Source: an uncultured Acetobacteroides sp.
Lineage (GTDB): Bacteria; Bacteroidota; Bacteroidia; Bacteroidales; ZOR0009
Assembly (NCBI RefSeq): GCF_963678165.1
Contig: NZ_OY782755.1
Location: forward strand, 2,232,001-2,296,000
Length of the DNA: 64,000 bases
Reading direction: 5' to 3'
Position numbers and translations under genes: made by a program. This document shows, piece by piece, positions 8,823 to 17,812 of this stretch (the stretch's first letter is position 1; the number at the start of each line of letters is the position of its first letter). The notes under the pieces are model-generated. The model was not told the origin of the DNA, ran no database searches, and saw only the letters and a list, made by a program, of their open reading frames with translations.

Positions 8823-8993
8823 GAGCCCTAGATCACCCCCGGGCAAGCTTTTTACCAACAAAAGCTGCCAGCTGGCATACTTTTACGGAAGCCATCTCGT
8901 TTAACTAGACGGAAAACAGCGAGCTTTTCTTCCGATTAACGTTCGCTGCGCAAAGAGATGGGTGTTTTATACTTTTTTTAAAAAAGAATGGTG

Positions 8994-9001
8994 TATGTTT
9001 G
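8994..9001 (+). promoter_or_regulatory. Candidate -7 box upstream of the pRiA4b ORF-3-like gene
   Basis: TATGTTTG matches TAnnTTTG and ends 51 bases before the start codon. No clear TTG box is present 17-23 bases upstream. Confidence 0.45.
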
Positions 9002-9052
9002 CGTAAAGGCAAATCCGAAGGGTGAAAGCCGAGAATCAAAAAAACAACTGTT

Positions 9053-9661
9053 ATGAGTAAAATCTACCAATTTAAGATTGAGCTTAAGGGTATCACGCCA
9101 AAGATCTGGCGTAGCGTTCAGCTTAACGAAGATGCTCAGCTTTTAGACCTTCACTACGCTGCTCAAATTGCTATGGGATGGTACGACTCGCATCTCTACC
9201 AATTCGAGAACAAGGGGGTGATCTATGGCGATCCGGAGGCCCTGGAGGACGATAATGTTCAGGACGACTCGACCATTGACATTGTAGATGTGTTTAAAGC
9301 CGAAAAGGATGCCATTAGTTACGTCTACGATTTTGGCGACAACTGGGAGCATACAATTACGCTCGAAAAGGTTATCGAAGCCAAGGAACCGCTGGAGCAC
9401 ATGATCTGCGTGGGCGGCAAGCGCAACTGCCCTCCCGAGGATTGTGGAGGCATTCCCGGATACCTCGACATGCTCGAAACGCTCAAGAATTCCGAAAGCG
9501 AGGAGTACAAGGAGCTGATCGAATGGATCGGCGGGGAATACAATCCTGAATTCTTCGAGATGAGCATCATCAACGATTCATTCAAGGAGATTGAGGAGCA
9601 ATTCCTACTCGACGATGAGGGAGACGAGGAGTTTGACTGGAACGTAGCAGACAAGAACTAA
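9053..9661 (+). CDS. Plasmid pRiA4b ORF-3-like family protein
   Basis: 202-residue soluble protein. The N-terminal KIELKGITPKIWRSVQLN and the later YDFGDNWEHTI (about residues 89-99) are hallmarks of the pRiA4b ORF-3 / IS1096-passenger-like family, of unknown function. The acidic tail (about residues 175-202) is typical of Bacteroidota members. No transposase or inverted repeats are nearby, so there is no sign here of an active element. It lies 14 bases upstream of a small exported protein and is probably cotranscribed with it. Confidence 0.85.
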   Translation: MSKIYQFKIELKGITPKIWRSVQLNEDAQLLDLHYAAQIAMGWYDSHLYQFENKGVIYGDPEALEDDNVQDDSTIDIVDVFKAEKDAISYVYDFGDNWEHTITLEKVIEAKEPLEHMICVGGKRNCPPEDCGGIPGYLDMLETLKNSESEEYKELIEWIGGEYNPEFFEMSIINDSFKEIEEQFLLDDEGDEEFDWNVADKN

Positions 9662-9675
9662 CACGACCCTGTATA

Positions 9676-10392
9676 ATGAAAAGAGCATTACTTGCCGCAA
9701 TGCTACTGGCTACTACCTTCCCCTCCTTCGCACAGGAAGAGGAGGGGAAGGTAGAGCGGCTATACTACCTGGACATTTCTGCCGGGTATAGCCTAGCGCT
9801 GCCACCTTTCTCGAATGCAAAAACCGATGCTGTATTCCTCAAGCCTCGTTCGGGTGGCAGCATGTCTTTCGCATTTGTAAGAAAGATTACCGACGATTTT
9901 GGGGTACAGGTGGAGGTATTAACCACCGCATTCGAGGTGAAAAATAGCGATTTGGTAGCAGCATCAGGGAGTGGCGGTGTTACGCTATCTCAGCTTGATG
10001 TTAAGCCCTACCGTTCGACCTTCTTTGGGGCAGGTGCCGCTACTTTTCTGCCTCTTGCGCGCCGCCTAACGCTCGATGTAAAGGGAAGCGTGGGGGTAAA
10101 TCTTGTTGAGTTTGCCGAACAGAACTTCAGCCGCAAGCTGGCCAATGATCCCCCTCAAAGCATAACCGTTTCAGCCAAACGATCGCTTGCCCCAGCAGCC
10201 CTTGTTGGCGGAAGGCTAAGGTACCCGTTAGGCGAATCGGTGGATATTGGCGTTAAGGTGGAGTACGGTATCTCGTATGCCAAATTTACCAATGTACAAC
10301 GATTGGTAAATACGACAAATTCGGAGCTGCCGGATGTAAAGAAGACGGTATCGTACCTGAATACCGGCCTAACACTAGGCCTACGTTTTTAA
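9676..10392 (+). CDS. Exported outer-membrane beta-barrel-like protein
   Basis: 238 residues with a clear Sec signal peptide (MKRALLAAMLLATTFPSFAQ, cleavage after about residue 19-20). The mature part alternates polar and apolar residues and ends in an aromatic (GLTLGLRF), as in small outer-membrane barrels of Bacteroidota (the porin / OmpW-like 'outer membrane beta-barrel' group). No more specific family is recognised. It shares a transcription unit with the pRiA4b-like gene and ends in a bidirectional terminator. Confidence 0.65.
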   Translation: MKRALLAAMLLATTFPSFAQEEEGKVERLYYLDISAGYSLALPPFSNAKTDAVFLKPRSGGSMSFAFVRKITDDFGVQVEVLTTAFEVKNSDLVAASGSGGVTLSQLDVKPYRSTFFGAGAATFLPLARRLTLDVKGSVGVNLVEFAEQNFSRKLANDPPQSITVSAKRSLAPAALVGGRLRYPLGESVDIGVKVEYGISYAKFTNVQRLVNTTNSELPDVKKTVSYLNTGLTLGLRF

Positions 10393-10393
10393 A

Positions 10394-10428
10394 CAAGAAA
10401 GGGCTCGAAATTTTCGAGCCCTTTCTTG
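10394..10428. terminator. Bidirectional terminator between convergent genes
   Basis: A near-perfect stem of about 17 bp (CAAGAAAGGGCTCGAAA with its complement) lies between the plus-strand exported-protein gene and the minus-strand folD. T-rich ends on both strands suit both directions. Confidence 0.75.
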
Positions 10429-10445
10429 TATCCTATACCTTTCGT

Positions 10446-11327
10446 TTACTTGTAGATTTCCTTTTTGCAAGCCTTTAGGGTGTTGGTTAGAAGCGCAACA
10501 ATGGTTGTTGCACCAACGCCACCAGGAACAGGCGTAATGTAGCTGCATTTGGGGGCAACCTCATCGAACTTAACATCGCCAAGTAGCTTCCACCCCGACT
10601 TGGTAGTCGCCGATTTAACGCGGGTAATACCTACGTCGATAACTACAGCACCCTCTTTTACCATTTCGGCGGTAACGAATTCGGGTGCGCCAAGTGCGGC
10701 AATAATGATGTCAGCCGAAAGGCAAACCTCCTTAAGATTCTTGGTGCGGCTGTGGCAAACGGTTACGGTGCAGTCGCCAGGGTAGCCCTTTTGCGATAGC
10801 AGGTTGGCCATTGGACGCCCTACAATGTTACTACGGCCGATAACCACGGCATGCTTGCCGGATGTTTCGATGTTGTAGCGCTTGAGGAGCTCCAGTATCC
10901 CAAATGGGGTAGCCGAGATGTAGGAGGGAAGCCCAATCATCATTCGGCCAACGTTGGTTGGATGGAACCCGTCAACATCCTTTTTAGGATCTATTGCCTC
11001 AATCACCTTATTCTCGTCGATATGCTTGGGCAGCGGTAGTTGAACGATGAACCCATCTACTTCAGGGTCTTCGTTTAGCTTCTTAATGGTTGCCAGCAGC
11101 TCGGCTTCAGCATCATCCTCCTCAAATCGGATGATGGTTGACCTAAAGCCAACTTCTGCGCATCCTTTTTCCTTATGGCCAACGTAGGTCTCGCTAGCGC
11201 CATCGTGGCCTACAATAATTGCAGCCAAATGGGGAACCTTGTTCCCTTGGGCAACCATTTCCTTAACCTCTGCAGCTATTTCGGCTTTTATTTCGGAGGC
11301 AATCTTCTTACCGTCAATTAGGTTCAT
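10446..11327 (-). CDS. folD: Bifunctional methylenetetrahydrofolate dehydrogenase / methenyltetrahydrofolate cyclohydrolase
   Basis: Interconverts 5,10-methylene-, methenyl- and 10-formyl-tetrahydrofolate in one-carbon metabolism (cytoplasm). 293 residues, normal length. The substrate-site motif [16 protein letters not shown] includes Lys52, aligned with E. coli catalytic Lys56. [10 protein letters not shown] and the NADP-binding [16 protein letters not shown] are also present, as is [15 protein letters not shown] near the C-terminus. It follows ffh by 22 bases and is probably cotranscribed with it. Confidence 0.96.
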   Translation of the reverse strand: MNLIDGKKIASEIKAEIAAEVKEMVAQGNKVPHLAAIIVGHDGASETYVGHKEKGCAEVGFRSTIIRFEEDDAEAELLATIKKLNEDPEVDGFIVQLPLPKHIDENKVIEAIDPKKDVDGFHPTNVGRMMIGLPSYISATPFGILELLKRYNIETSGKHAVVIGRSNIVGRPMANLLSQKGYPGDCTVTVCHSRTKNLKEVCLSADIIIAALGAPEFVTAEMVKEGAVVIDVGITRVKSATTKSGWKLLGDVKFDEVAPKCSYITPVPGGVGATTIVALLTNTLKACKKEIYK

Positions 11328-11349
11328 AGGTTAGCTTTTTGTATGTGGA

Positions 11350-12687
11350 TTATCGTTTCATGCCCTTCATGCCTTTCATCATGCCGCCCATTGCACGTGG
11401 TCCACCTGCCATCATCTTCATCATCTTGCGGGTATCCTCAAACTGCTTAAGCAGGCGGTTTACCTCTTGGATGGTGGTGCCGCTACCTTCGGCAATACGC
11501 TTGCGGCGGCTACCGTTGATTACGGATGGATCTTCGCGTTCTCCGGGGGTCATCGACTTGATGATGGCTTCAATTCCCTTAAAGGCGTTATCGTCGATGT
11601 CGATGTTCTTCATCATCTTGCCAAGGCCTGGGATCATGCCTGCAAGATCCTTGAGGTTACCCATCTTCTTGATTTGGCCAATCTGCGAAAGGAAGTCGTT
11701 GAAGTTGAACTGATCCTTGGCAATCTTCTTTTGAAGGTTACGGGCTTGCTCTACATCGTACTGCTCCTGTGCCTTTTCAACAAGGGTAACGATATCACCC
11801 ATGCCCAAGATACGGTCGGCCATACGCTCGGGGTGGAACACCTGAAGGGCATCCATCTTTTCGCCTGAGCTTACAAACTTGATAGGCTTATCTACCACCG
11901 AGCGAATCGAAAGAGCGGCACCGCCTCGGGTATCACCATCGAGCTTGGTTAGGACAACGCCGTCGAAGTTGAGCCTGTCGTTGAACTCCTTTGCGGTGTT
12001 TACGGCATCCTGACCGGTCATCGAGTCGACAACGAAAAGGATTTCGCTTGGGTTAACCGCTTTCTTGATATTTTCAACCTCCTGCATCATCGCCTCGTCG
12101 ACAGCCAAACGTCCCGCGGTATCGATGATAACCACATTTTGACCTTGCTCTCTGGCGTACTTTACGGCATTCTTGGCAATCTCTACAGGATTCTTGCTTC
12201 CCTCTTCTGTGTAAACAGGAACTTCTATTTGTTCGGCAAGTATTTTCAGCTGCTGGATAGCGGCTGGACGGTAAACGTCGCCGGCAACGAGCAAAGGTTG
12301 ACGACCTTTTTTGCTCTTTATGAACGAGGCTAGCTTACCCGAGAAGGTGGTTTTACCAGAACCTTGTAGACCGGCAATAAGGATTACGGCTGGAGTTCCC
12401 TTAATATCGATGTCGACCATTTCGCCACCCATGAGCTGCACCAGTTCGTCGTGAACGATCTTGGTCATCATCTGACCTGGCTTAACGGAGTTGAGTACGT
12501 CTTGACCAAGAGCCTTCTTCTTTACGTCGTCGGTAAAGGTTTTGGCAACCTTATAGCTAACGTCGGCATCTAGAAGTGCCTTACGGATATCTTTTACGGT
12601 TTCGGCAATGTTGATGTCGGTGATCTTACCTTCACCCTTCAGCAACTTAAATGCCCTGTCTAACCTGTCGGATAAATTCTCGAACAT
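11350..12687 (-). CDS. ffh: Signal recognition particle protein (SRP54)
   Basis: GTPase that, with 4.5S RNA, targets nascent membrane proteins to FtsY and SecYEG. 445 residues: N domain (about 1-95), G domain with the P-loop GLQGSGKTT (106-114) and DTAGRL, and a methionine-rich M domain ending KMMAGGPRAMGGMMKGMKG, which binds RNA and signal sequences. All domains are complete. It is first in an ffh-folD unit; upstream is a spacer with an inverted repeat, then argS. Confidence 0.97.
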   Translation of the reverse strand: MFENLSDRLDRAFKLLKGEGKITDINIAETVKDIRKALLDADVSYKVAKTFTDDVKKKALGQDVLNSVKPGQMMTKIVHDELVQLMGGEMVDIDIKGTPAVILIAGLQGSGKTTFSGKLASFIKSKKGRQPLLVAGDVYRPAAIQQLKILAEQIEVPVYTEEGSKNPVEIAKNAVKYAREQGQNVVIIDTAGRLAVDEAMMQEVENIKKAVNPSEILFVVDSMTGQDAVNTAKEFNDRLNFDGVVLTKLDGDTRGGAALSIRSVVDKPIKFVSSGEKMDALQVFHPERMADRILGMGDIVTLVEKAQEQYDVEQARNLQKKIAKDQFNFNDFLSQIGQIKKMGNLKDLAGMIPGLGKMMKNIDIDDNAFKGIEAIIKSMTPGEREDPSVINGSRRKRIAEGSGTTIQEVNRLLKQFEDTRKMMKMMAGGPRAMGGMMKGMKGMKR

Positions 12688-12725
12688 ATATGGTTTTCTT
12701 TTTTAATTACATTTTCAGACTTTAG

Positions 12726-12793
12726 ATTTTAGATGTTAGACTCTAGATTCTTTTTTTGTTTGTCTAACATCTAACATCTAATATCTAACGTCT
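12726..12793. repeat. Spacer with GATGTTAGAC / GTCTAACATC inverted repeat
   Basis: A 10-bp inverted repeat (12732-12741 and 12762-12771) is embedded in low-complexity TAGA/CTAACATCTA repeats between argS and ffh. A similar low-complexity spacer occurs at about 49.66-49.74 kb. It may act as an argS terminator on the minus strand or be slippage-derived sequence; I cannot tell which. Confidence 0.45.
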
Positions 12794-12798
12794 ATGAT

Positions 12799-14589
12799 TT
12801 ACATCTTCTCAGGAACGTCAATCCCCAGCATATTCATTGCACTTTTAATGGTAAGTGCGATTTGCTGCGAAAGGGCAAGGCGCATCTTACGAATAGCTTC
12901 GTTCTCCTCCTTAATGATTGGCGCATCGTGGTAGAACTGGTTGAACTCTTTCGCCAAGTCGTATGCGTAGTTGGCGATGATCGCAGGCGAAAGATCATCT
13001 GCAGCACCTGACACAATCTCTGGGTAAAGGTCGAGCAGTTTAATGAGATCTAGTTCCTTTGCCGATAGGCTAAGGTTTATGCCAATTGATGATGGAACTT
13101 CAAATCCTGCATCCTTTGCTTTTCGTAGCAGCGATTTGATACGAGCGTGGGTGTACTGGATAAATGGTCCTGTATTTCCGTTAAAGTCGATAGACTCTTT
13201 GGGGTCGAACATCATGGTCTTCTTAGGGTCAACCTTAAGAATAAAGTATTTTAGTGCTCCAAGACCAACCATGCGGTTAACGGCGGTGGCTTGCTCTTCG
13301 GTTAGGCCATCGAGTTTACCTAACTCTTCCGACATCTGGCGTGCGGTAGATACCATTTCGTCAACTAGCTCGTCGGCATCAACAACGGTTCCTTCGCGCG
13401 ACTTCATTTTACCTTCGGGTAGCTCAACCATGCCGTATGAGAGATGGGTGATGCTATCGGCCCAGCTAAACCCAAGCTTCTTAAGCACGAGGCGAAGCAC
13501 CTGAAAGTGGTAGTTCTGCTCGTTGCCTACAACGTAGATGTGTTCGTCGAGCGTGTACTCGTCGAAGCGCTGATGGGCGGTGCCAAGGTCTTGGGTCATG
13601 TAAACCGAGGTGCCATCGCCACGAAGCAGCAGCTTTTGGTCGAGGCCGTCATTGGCAAGGTCGATCCAAACAGAGCCATCCTCCTTTTTGAAGAATACGC
13701 CCTTCTCGAGCCCCTTCATCACAAGTTCCTTGCCTAGAAGGTAGGTTTGTGATTCGTAGTAGGTACGATCGAAGGTAATGCCAAGGTCGTTGTATGTCGT
13801 TTTGAAGCCATCGTAAACCCAGCCGTTCATCGTGCTCCAAAGGTTGATGGTCTCTTCGTCTTTTGCTTCCCACTTGCGGAGTAGGTCTTGAGCCTGAAGT
13901 AGGATAGGAGCCTTCTTCTTAGCCTCTTCTTCCTCCATGCCGCCTGCAACCATCTCCTTAACCTGAGCTCGGAACTCCTTGTCGAAGCGAACGTAGTAGT
14001 CGCCTACAAGATGATCGCCCTTTTTGCCTGTCGATTCTGGAGTCTCTCCATTGCCGAAGAGCTTCCAGGCAATCATAGACTTGCAGATGTGGATTCCGCG
14101 GTCATTTACCAAATTTACCATATACACCTTTCGGCCGCTAGCCTTCAAAATCCTCGAAACGGCATTGCCGAGTAGGTTGTTGCGAACGTGTCCAAGGTGC
14201 AGCGGCTTGTTGGTGTTGGGCGAGGAGTACTCGACCATGATAGACTTGCCGCTGTTGGGTTCTGCAATCCCGTAGTTAGGTGTAGCCAACGCCTGGTTTA
14301 GACGTTCTGCCCAGAACTCGGGGGTGAGGGCTATATTAAGGAATCCCTTAATTACGTTGTATGCTGAAACTTCCCGAACGTTGGTCAAAAGGTATTCGCC
14401 TATTTCCTTTCCGATAGCCTCGGGTGACTTTCTGGCGAGTTTTACAAAAGGGAATACAATTAGGGTGTAGTCTCCCTCAAAATCCTTCTTGGTCTTCTGG
14501 ATTTGAATATGCGATGCGGCGATTTCGTTTCCATAAAGCGCCTGCGCTCCTGCAAGACACCAATCCGAAATGATTGATTCAACGTTCAT
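12799..14589 (-). CDS. argS: Arginyl-tRNA synthetase
   Basis: Charges tRNA-Arg with arginine. 596 residues, class I. The N-terminal additional domain is followed by SSPNTNKPLHLGHVRNNLLG with HLGH at 131-134, and by the KMSKS-equivalent KMKSREG. A C-terminal anticodon-binding DALR-type domain ends LGIDVPEKM. The gene is complete, with a -7 box TATCTTTG about 30 bases upstream. Confidence 0.97.
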   Translation of the reverse strand: MNVESIISDWCLAGAQALYGNEIAASHIQIQKTKKDFEGDYTLIVFPFVKLARKSPEAIGKEIGEYLLTNVREVSAYNVIKGFLNIALTPEFWAERLNQALATPNYGIAEPNSGKSIMVEYSSPNTNKPLHLGHVRNNLLGNAVSRILKASGRKVYMVNLVNDRGIHICKSMIAWKLFGNGETPESTGKKGDHLVGDYYVRFDKEFRAQVKEMVAGGMEEEEAKKKAPILLQAQDLLRKWEAKDEETINLWSTMNGWVYDGFKTTYNDLGITFDRTYYESQTYLLGKELVMKGLEKGVFFKKEDGSVWIDLANDGLDQKLLLRGDGTSVYMTQDLGTAHQRFDEYTLDEHIYVVGNEQNYHFQVLRLVLKKLGFSWADSITHLSYGMVELPEGKMKSREGTVVDADELVDEMVSTARQMSEELGKLDGLTEEQATAVNRMVGLGALKYFILKVDPKKTMMFDPKESIDFNGNTGPFIQYTHARIKSLLRKAKDAGFEVPSSIGINLSLSAKELDLIKLLDLYPEIVSGAADDLSPAIIANYAYDLAKEFNQFYHDAPIIKEENEAIRKMRLALSQQIALTIKSAMNMLGIDVPEKM

Positions 14590-14617
14590 TCTATATGTGC
14601 AAATTAAATGTAGTGTG

Positions 14618-14625
14618 CAAAGATA
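14618..14625 (-). promoter_or_regulatory. -7 box of argS
   Basis: On the minus strand TATCTTTG fits TAnnTTTG and lies 28 bases before the argS start codon. No clear TTG -33 box was found. Confidence 0.5.
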
Positions 14626-14877
14626 TAAAGCCAGTCCTATAATTAAAACTAATAGTTGGAAGATTGTGCGATTTATTCGAAAGAAGCGGCACTTTAAGGG
14701 TTGTTTAACGTTGGGCTTCGATCAACTTTTCTAGTGGTGTAGGCGCTAGGATAGTCTTGTTCGCAATTGATGGTAAACAGCATGGCGTTGGATAGGAGTA
14801 TGGTTCTCATGGAGTATCAAGTTAGGTAGCATATTCTGCAGAACTGCTATCTTTACCAAAAACATCGCTTAACTGAA

Positions 14878-15771
14878 ATGACAAACAGCGTAAAGGAAAC
14901 CAAGTTTGACACCTTCGATTGGATTGACCTGATTTCGCCAACCAACGAGGAGCTGCAGGAGATAACAGCCCAGCATAAGCTCAACTACTTTCTGGTATCC
15001 GACAGCATGGAGCCGGGACACCTGCCCAAAATAGAGCAGCACGATGGCTTTACCTTTATCATACTCCGCGCCTACATTGCCCAGCTGGGGGATAATGTTA
15101 CAACGGTTCACGAACTGTCGGGGAAGGTGGCTTTCTTCATCAGTGAAGGGCTGCTGATCACGGTGCATCGCTCCAACTTCCCATTTCTTTTGGACATCAA
15201 GGATACGCTGGACTCGTCGATCGACATCCACCAGCTGGTGATCCATATCTTCAACCATATCGTAGATTCGTACGTTGAGCCAGCCAGCTGGCACTCCAAC
15301 CATATCGACGAGGTTGAGAAAATCATCTTTCTAAAGAATCTAAAGCGGGTGTCGCAGGAGGATCTATACTTCCAGAAGGCGGAGCTCCGCATCAGCAAAA
15401 AACTGCTGCTGCTTACTCAGGCGGTGCTCAATCAGTATGCCATCCAGCAGGAGCACCAAACGGCGCTGCAGGATGTTAAGGATTCGCTGGTGCGGCTGAT
15501 CTTGGAGTACGAGGAGGCGCTTGACGATAGCAGCAGCTTGATGAATACCTACCTTACGCTTACCGCTCAACGGAGCAACGACGTGATGAAGCTGCTCACC
15601 ATCTTTTCGGCATTCTTCCTGCCGCTAACGTTTATCGTGGGCGTTTACGGGATGAACTTCGAGGTGATGCCCGAGCTCAAGTGGCGCTACGGCTACCTCT
15701 TTGTGGTGCTGCTTATGGTGGCGATATCGCTGATAACCTACTTCTGGTTTAGGCGGAGGAGGATTCTGTAG
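14878..15771 (+). CDS. corA: CorA-family divalent cation (Mg2+/Co2+) transporter
   Basis: 297-residue inner-membrane channel protein. A large cytoplasmic N-terminal domain with a long helix (about residues 150-235) is followed by two C-terminal transmembrane helices. The selectivity motif GMN occurs in VGVYGMNFEVMPEL (about 258-260), after the first helix. The tail is basic (WFRRRRIL). Start chosen at the ATG at 14878. It stands alone between argS and a convergent lipoprotein gene. Ion specificity within the family cannot be read from sequence. Confidence 0.92.
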   Translation: MTNSVKETKFDTFDWIDLISPTNEELQEITAQHKLNYFLVSDSMEPGHLPKIEQHDGFTFIILRAYIAQLGDNVTTVHELSGKVAFFISEGLLITVHRSNFPFLLDIKDTLDSSIDIHQLVIHIFNHIVDSYVEPASWHSNHIDEVEKIIFLKNLKRVSQEDLYFQKAELRISKKLLLLTQAVLNQYAIQQEHQTALQDVKDSLVRLILEYEEALDDSSSLMNTYLTLTAQRSNDVMKLLTIFSAFFLPLTFIVGVYGMNFEVMPELKWRYGYLFVVLLMVAISLITYFWFRRRRIL

Positions 15772-15790
15772 CATCGAATTGCATCGAATA

Positions 15791-15830
15791 AAAAAGAAGC
15801 GGCTACCTCGGAAATACGAGATAGCCGCTT
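15791..15830 (-). terminator. Terminator of the GIN-domain lipoprotein gene
   Basis: A 14-bp stem with one mismatch (AAGCGGCTACCTCG with CGAGATAGCCGCTT) is followed, reading the minus strand, by CTTTTTT. On the plus strand no T-tract follows, so it serves mainly the minus-strand gene ending at 15852. Confidence 0.75.
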
Positions 15831-15851
15831 GCTGTATGTCGTAGAAGCGTT

Positions 15852-16571
15852 CTAGTTGGCGTCAATAAGCAGGGAGCCTCCCGTTAGCGAATACACGATG
15901 TTGGGGTGCCCCGCATACTTTACAATGCTTGCGTCCGATGCCGTAACCACCAGCTTATCTACAGCTGTTACCTGTGCCTCGCTGCCTCCCAGTAGATTCA
16001 GGTCGCTAAGGCTGGTGAGCAGCCTAAAGCCGTACAGCTTGCTGTTGCCCGATAGCTCATCAACATAAAGGCTGCCAGCTTCGCCGTAGGGCTTTACCTC
16101 GGAGCCTGCGCTGGCCACCACCTTCAGCTCGTCGGTGGCGATGTTGGTTTCGACGTAGCTGCCACCATCAGCATCAATTTTGAACTTCGTCGGATTAAAG
16201 ATGCCTGTTGTGTATACCTCGGAGCCTCCCCAAGCGGTGATGGAGCTGAGCACCGGCATGGTTATCAGCACCCGCTTATGCTTTACATCTTGAGGCATTA
16301 TTGCCTTATCGAGGTAGATGTTGAGCTCGCCAGTTCCGCTTATATCGGTGTGTATGTTGTCCTGGTAGCCATCGGGGGCTTCTACTACGACCTCTATGTG
16401 GCTGCCTCTAACAACTTCTACCTGAAAGCCATCTTCAACCTTCAGCTTGTCGAAGTAGCCAATTCCTATCCGCTTTACAGCGGTTACATCGCCGGGACCA
16501 ACCTCCTCTTTCACGCAAGAGGTAATGATCAGCCCGAAAGCAAAGAGTATAACCTTAAATGCTACCTTCAT
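15852..16571 (-). CDS. GIN-domain (DUF2807) lipoprotein
   Basis: 239 residues. The signal peptide ends in a lipobox (LIITSC, Cys at about 19), so it is probably lipid-anchored. The body is the beta-helical 'putative auto-transporter adhesin, head GIN domain', shown by FDKLKVEDGFQVEV near the start and repeated VTASDAS / VVASAGS turns. The family is common in Bacteroidota envelopes and its molecular role is unknown. A well-spaced promoter lies just upstream, and beyond it the 42-bp palindrome array. Confidence 0.85.
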   Translation of the reverse strand: MKVAFKVILFAFGLIITSCVKEEVGPGDVTAVKRIGIGYFDKLKVEDGFQVEVVRGSHIEVVVEAPDGYQDNIHTDISGTGELNIYLDKAIMPQDVKHKRVLITMPVLSSITAWGGSEVYTTGIFNPTKFKIDADGGSYVETNIATDELKVVASAGSEVKPYGEAGSLYVDELSGNSKLYGFRLLTSLSDLNLLGGSEAQVTAVDKLVVTASDASIVKYAGHPNIVYSLTGGSLLIDAN

Positions 16572-16592
16572 TTGTTAATGGTATTTGAGCTG

Positions 16593-16621
16593 CAAATGTA
16601 GAACTATAGGCCAAATATCAA
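16593..16621 (-). promoter_or_regulatory. Promoter of the GIN-domain lipoprotein gene
   Basis: On the minus strand, TTG (16619-16621) and TACATTTG (16593-16600) are 18 bases apart. The -7 box ends 21 bases before the start codon. The 42-bp array begins about 155 bases further upstream. Confidence 0.65.
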
Positions 16622-16776
16622 CCATGCATGGTTGGCAAAAGCGCTAGCTGGCCATATATCGACCTTACGACGGTTTGTTTTGCGAAAAGTTACAGCCGCT
16701 AGTGACTTGCGGGAGGATTGATGGAGCCTATAGCCTCATGTGGGGGATGGTAGAATAGCTTATCCGCTCGGTAGGG

Positions 16777-16964
16777 GTGACATGAGGTCATGCAAGCCCT
16801 CCAAATGAATTTTTCATGCTTGCATGAGGTCATTCATGCCTTCCAAATACGTTTTTGGTGCTTGCATGAGGTCATTCTAGGCCCGCAAACACATTTTTGG
16901 TGCTTGCATGAGGTCATGCAAGCATCAAAAATTCGTTTTTTGCCCTTGCATGACCTCATGCAAG
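16777..16964. repeat. Five-unit array of a 20-bp palindrome, exact 42-bp period
   Basis: The palindrome CTTGCATGAGGTCATGCAAG (9-bp arms, GG centre) recurs at 16777 (degenerate left arm), 16819, 16861, 16903 and 16945. The spacing is exactly 42 bases each time. The last copy has CC at the centre, so its orientation is inverted. Units are joined by T-rich linkers around GTTTTTGGTG. Arms decay in copies 2 and 3. Because 42 is a multiple of 3, an open frame spanning the array has a 14-residue repeat, but it lacks any start signal and I do not call it a gene. Linkers are not unique spacers, so it is not CRISPR. A protein-binding array or structured RNA is possible. Confidence 0.85.
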
Positions 16965-17005
16965 GTTTTTTCGCCGCTTGTTGAAAATAGTGAAGGCGCT
17001 TTACG

Positions 17006-17692
17006 CTACTGGCCAATGGCCTTCAGGTAGCTGCTGTAGAGCTGCCTCCAGTCCACCACCTTCCAGAGGTTGGCGAGGTAGTCGGCCCGCTTGTTGCGGT
17101 ACTTCAGGTAGTAGGCATGCTCCCATACGTCTATGTTGAAGATGGGGTAGACTTCGGTTAGGGCTACATCCATGAAGGGAGCATCCTGGTTGGCCGTTGT
17201 GGTAATGGCTAGCGTGCCGTTGGGATAAACGAGCAGCCATGCCCATCCCGAGCCGAAGCGCGATAGCGCCGCCTTCTCCATCGCGGCCTTAAACGCTTCA
17301 ACGCTGCCGTACTGCTTCTCCAGTATTGCCTTGAGCTCATCGGGCATCACGCTGTTGGATGGTGCCGTGAGGCTTTCGAAGTAGAGGTTGTGGTTGTAAA
17401 CTCCGCCGCCGTTGTTGCGTACCGCCTGCTGAATAGGCTGAGGTAGGGTGCTGATGTTGCGCAGCAGCATCATTAGCGGCATTCCCGTTAGGTCGGGGTA
17501 GCTTTCGAGCGTCTTGCTCAGGTTGGCTGCGTAGGCGGCATGATGCGCCGAGTAATGTATGCGAACGGTGGTGGAGTCGATGTAGGGCTCAAGGTCGGCA
17601 TAGCCATACTTCAGCTTAACCTGTCCGTTTTGTGCGCTTGCCGTAGAAAGAGCAAGCGCTAACGATGCCAGAAATACCAGTTGTTTTACCAT
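17006..17692 (-). CDS. sod: Exported superoxide dismutase, Mn/cambialistic-type signature
   Basis: Dismutates superoxide to H2O2 and O2. 228 residues, including a Sec-type signal peptide (cleavage near ASA-Q, residues 18-21), so the enzyme should act outside the cytoplasm. Metal ligands are intact: His46, His101, Asp188, His192 (DVWEHAYY); Tyr54 is the usual gateway residue. NNGGG before the second ligand and Gln169 in TTANQD are Mn-type signature residues. FeSODs usually have AAQ and NAG there. An exported Fe/Mn SOD is less common than a cytosolic one. No promoter was recognised. Confidence 0.9.
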   Translation of the reverse strand: MVKQLVFLASLALALSTASAQNGQVKLKYGYADLEPYIDSTTVRIHYSAHHAAYAANLSKTLESYPDLTGMPLMMLLRNISTLPQPIQQAVRNNGGGVYNHNLYFESLTAPSNSVMPDELKAILEKQYGSVEAFKAAMEKAALSRFGSGWAWLLVYPNGTLAITTTANQDAPFMDVALTEVYPIFNIDVWEHAYYLKYRNKRADYLANLWKVVDWRQLYSSYLKAIGQ

Positions 17693-17812
17693 AGCCTTTC
17701 AAGTTTGGGATTGAACGAGCAGGATAACGATGCTCTTCCTATAAACCTATTTGGCCAGATAAAGTTTAAAGACGAAGGAGGGCGACTGAAGTGCTGGAGT
17801 TGCGAGCTGCCT

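Larger units (their letters stand above)
8605..9052. other. Intergenic region with terminator, palindromes and a repeat-family copy
   Basis: Besides the terminator at 8668-8701 it holds two perfect 12-bp palindromes (8728-8739, core GCTAGC; 8866-8877, core CAGCTG), a degenerate relative of the 16.8-kb array unit (8772-8822) and a -7 box for the next gene (8994-9001). Short open frames here show no codon bias or similarity, and I do not call a gene. Confidence 0.5.

Noticed and set aside
8713-8904. Small gene in the 8.6-9.05 kb spacer
   Set aside because: Open on both strands, no codon bias, overlaps palindromes and a repeat copy.
9053-9661. Insertion-sequence gene (pRiA4b ORF-3 / IS1096 passenger)
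   Set aside because: No transposase, terminal inverted repeats or target duplication nearby; the gene appears to be a normal chromosomal locus.
16777-16964. CRISPR array
   Set aside because: Regular repeats, but linkers between palindromes are related to each other, not unique spacers, and no cas gene is near.
16790-16984. Small protein with 14-residue repeats
   Set aside because: Frame is a by-product of the 42-bp period; no start signals and odd composition.
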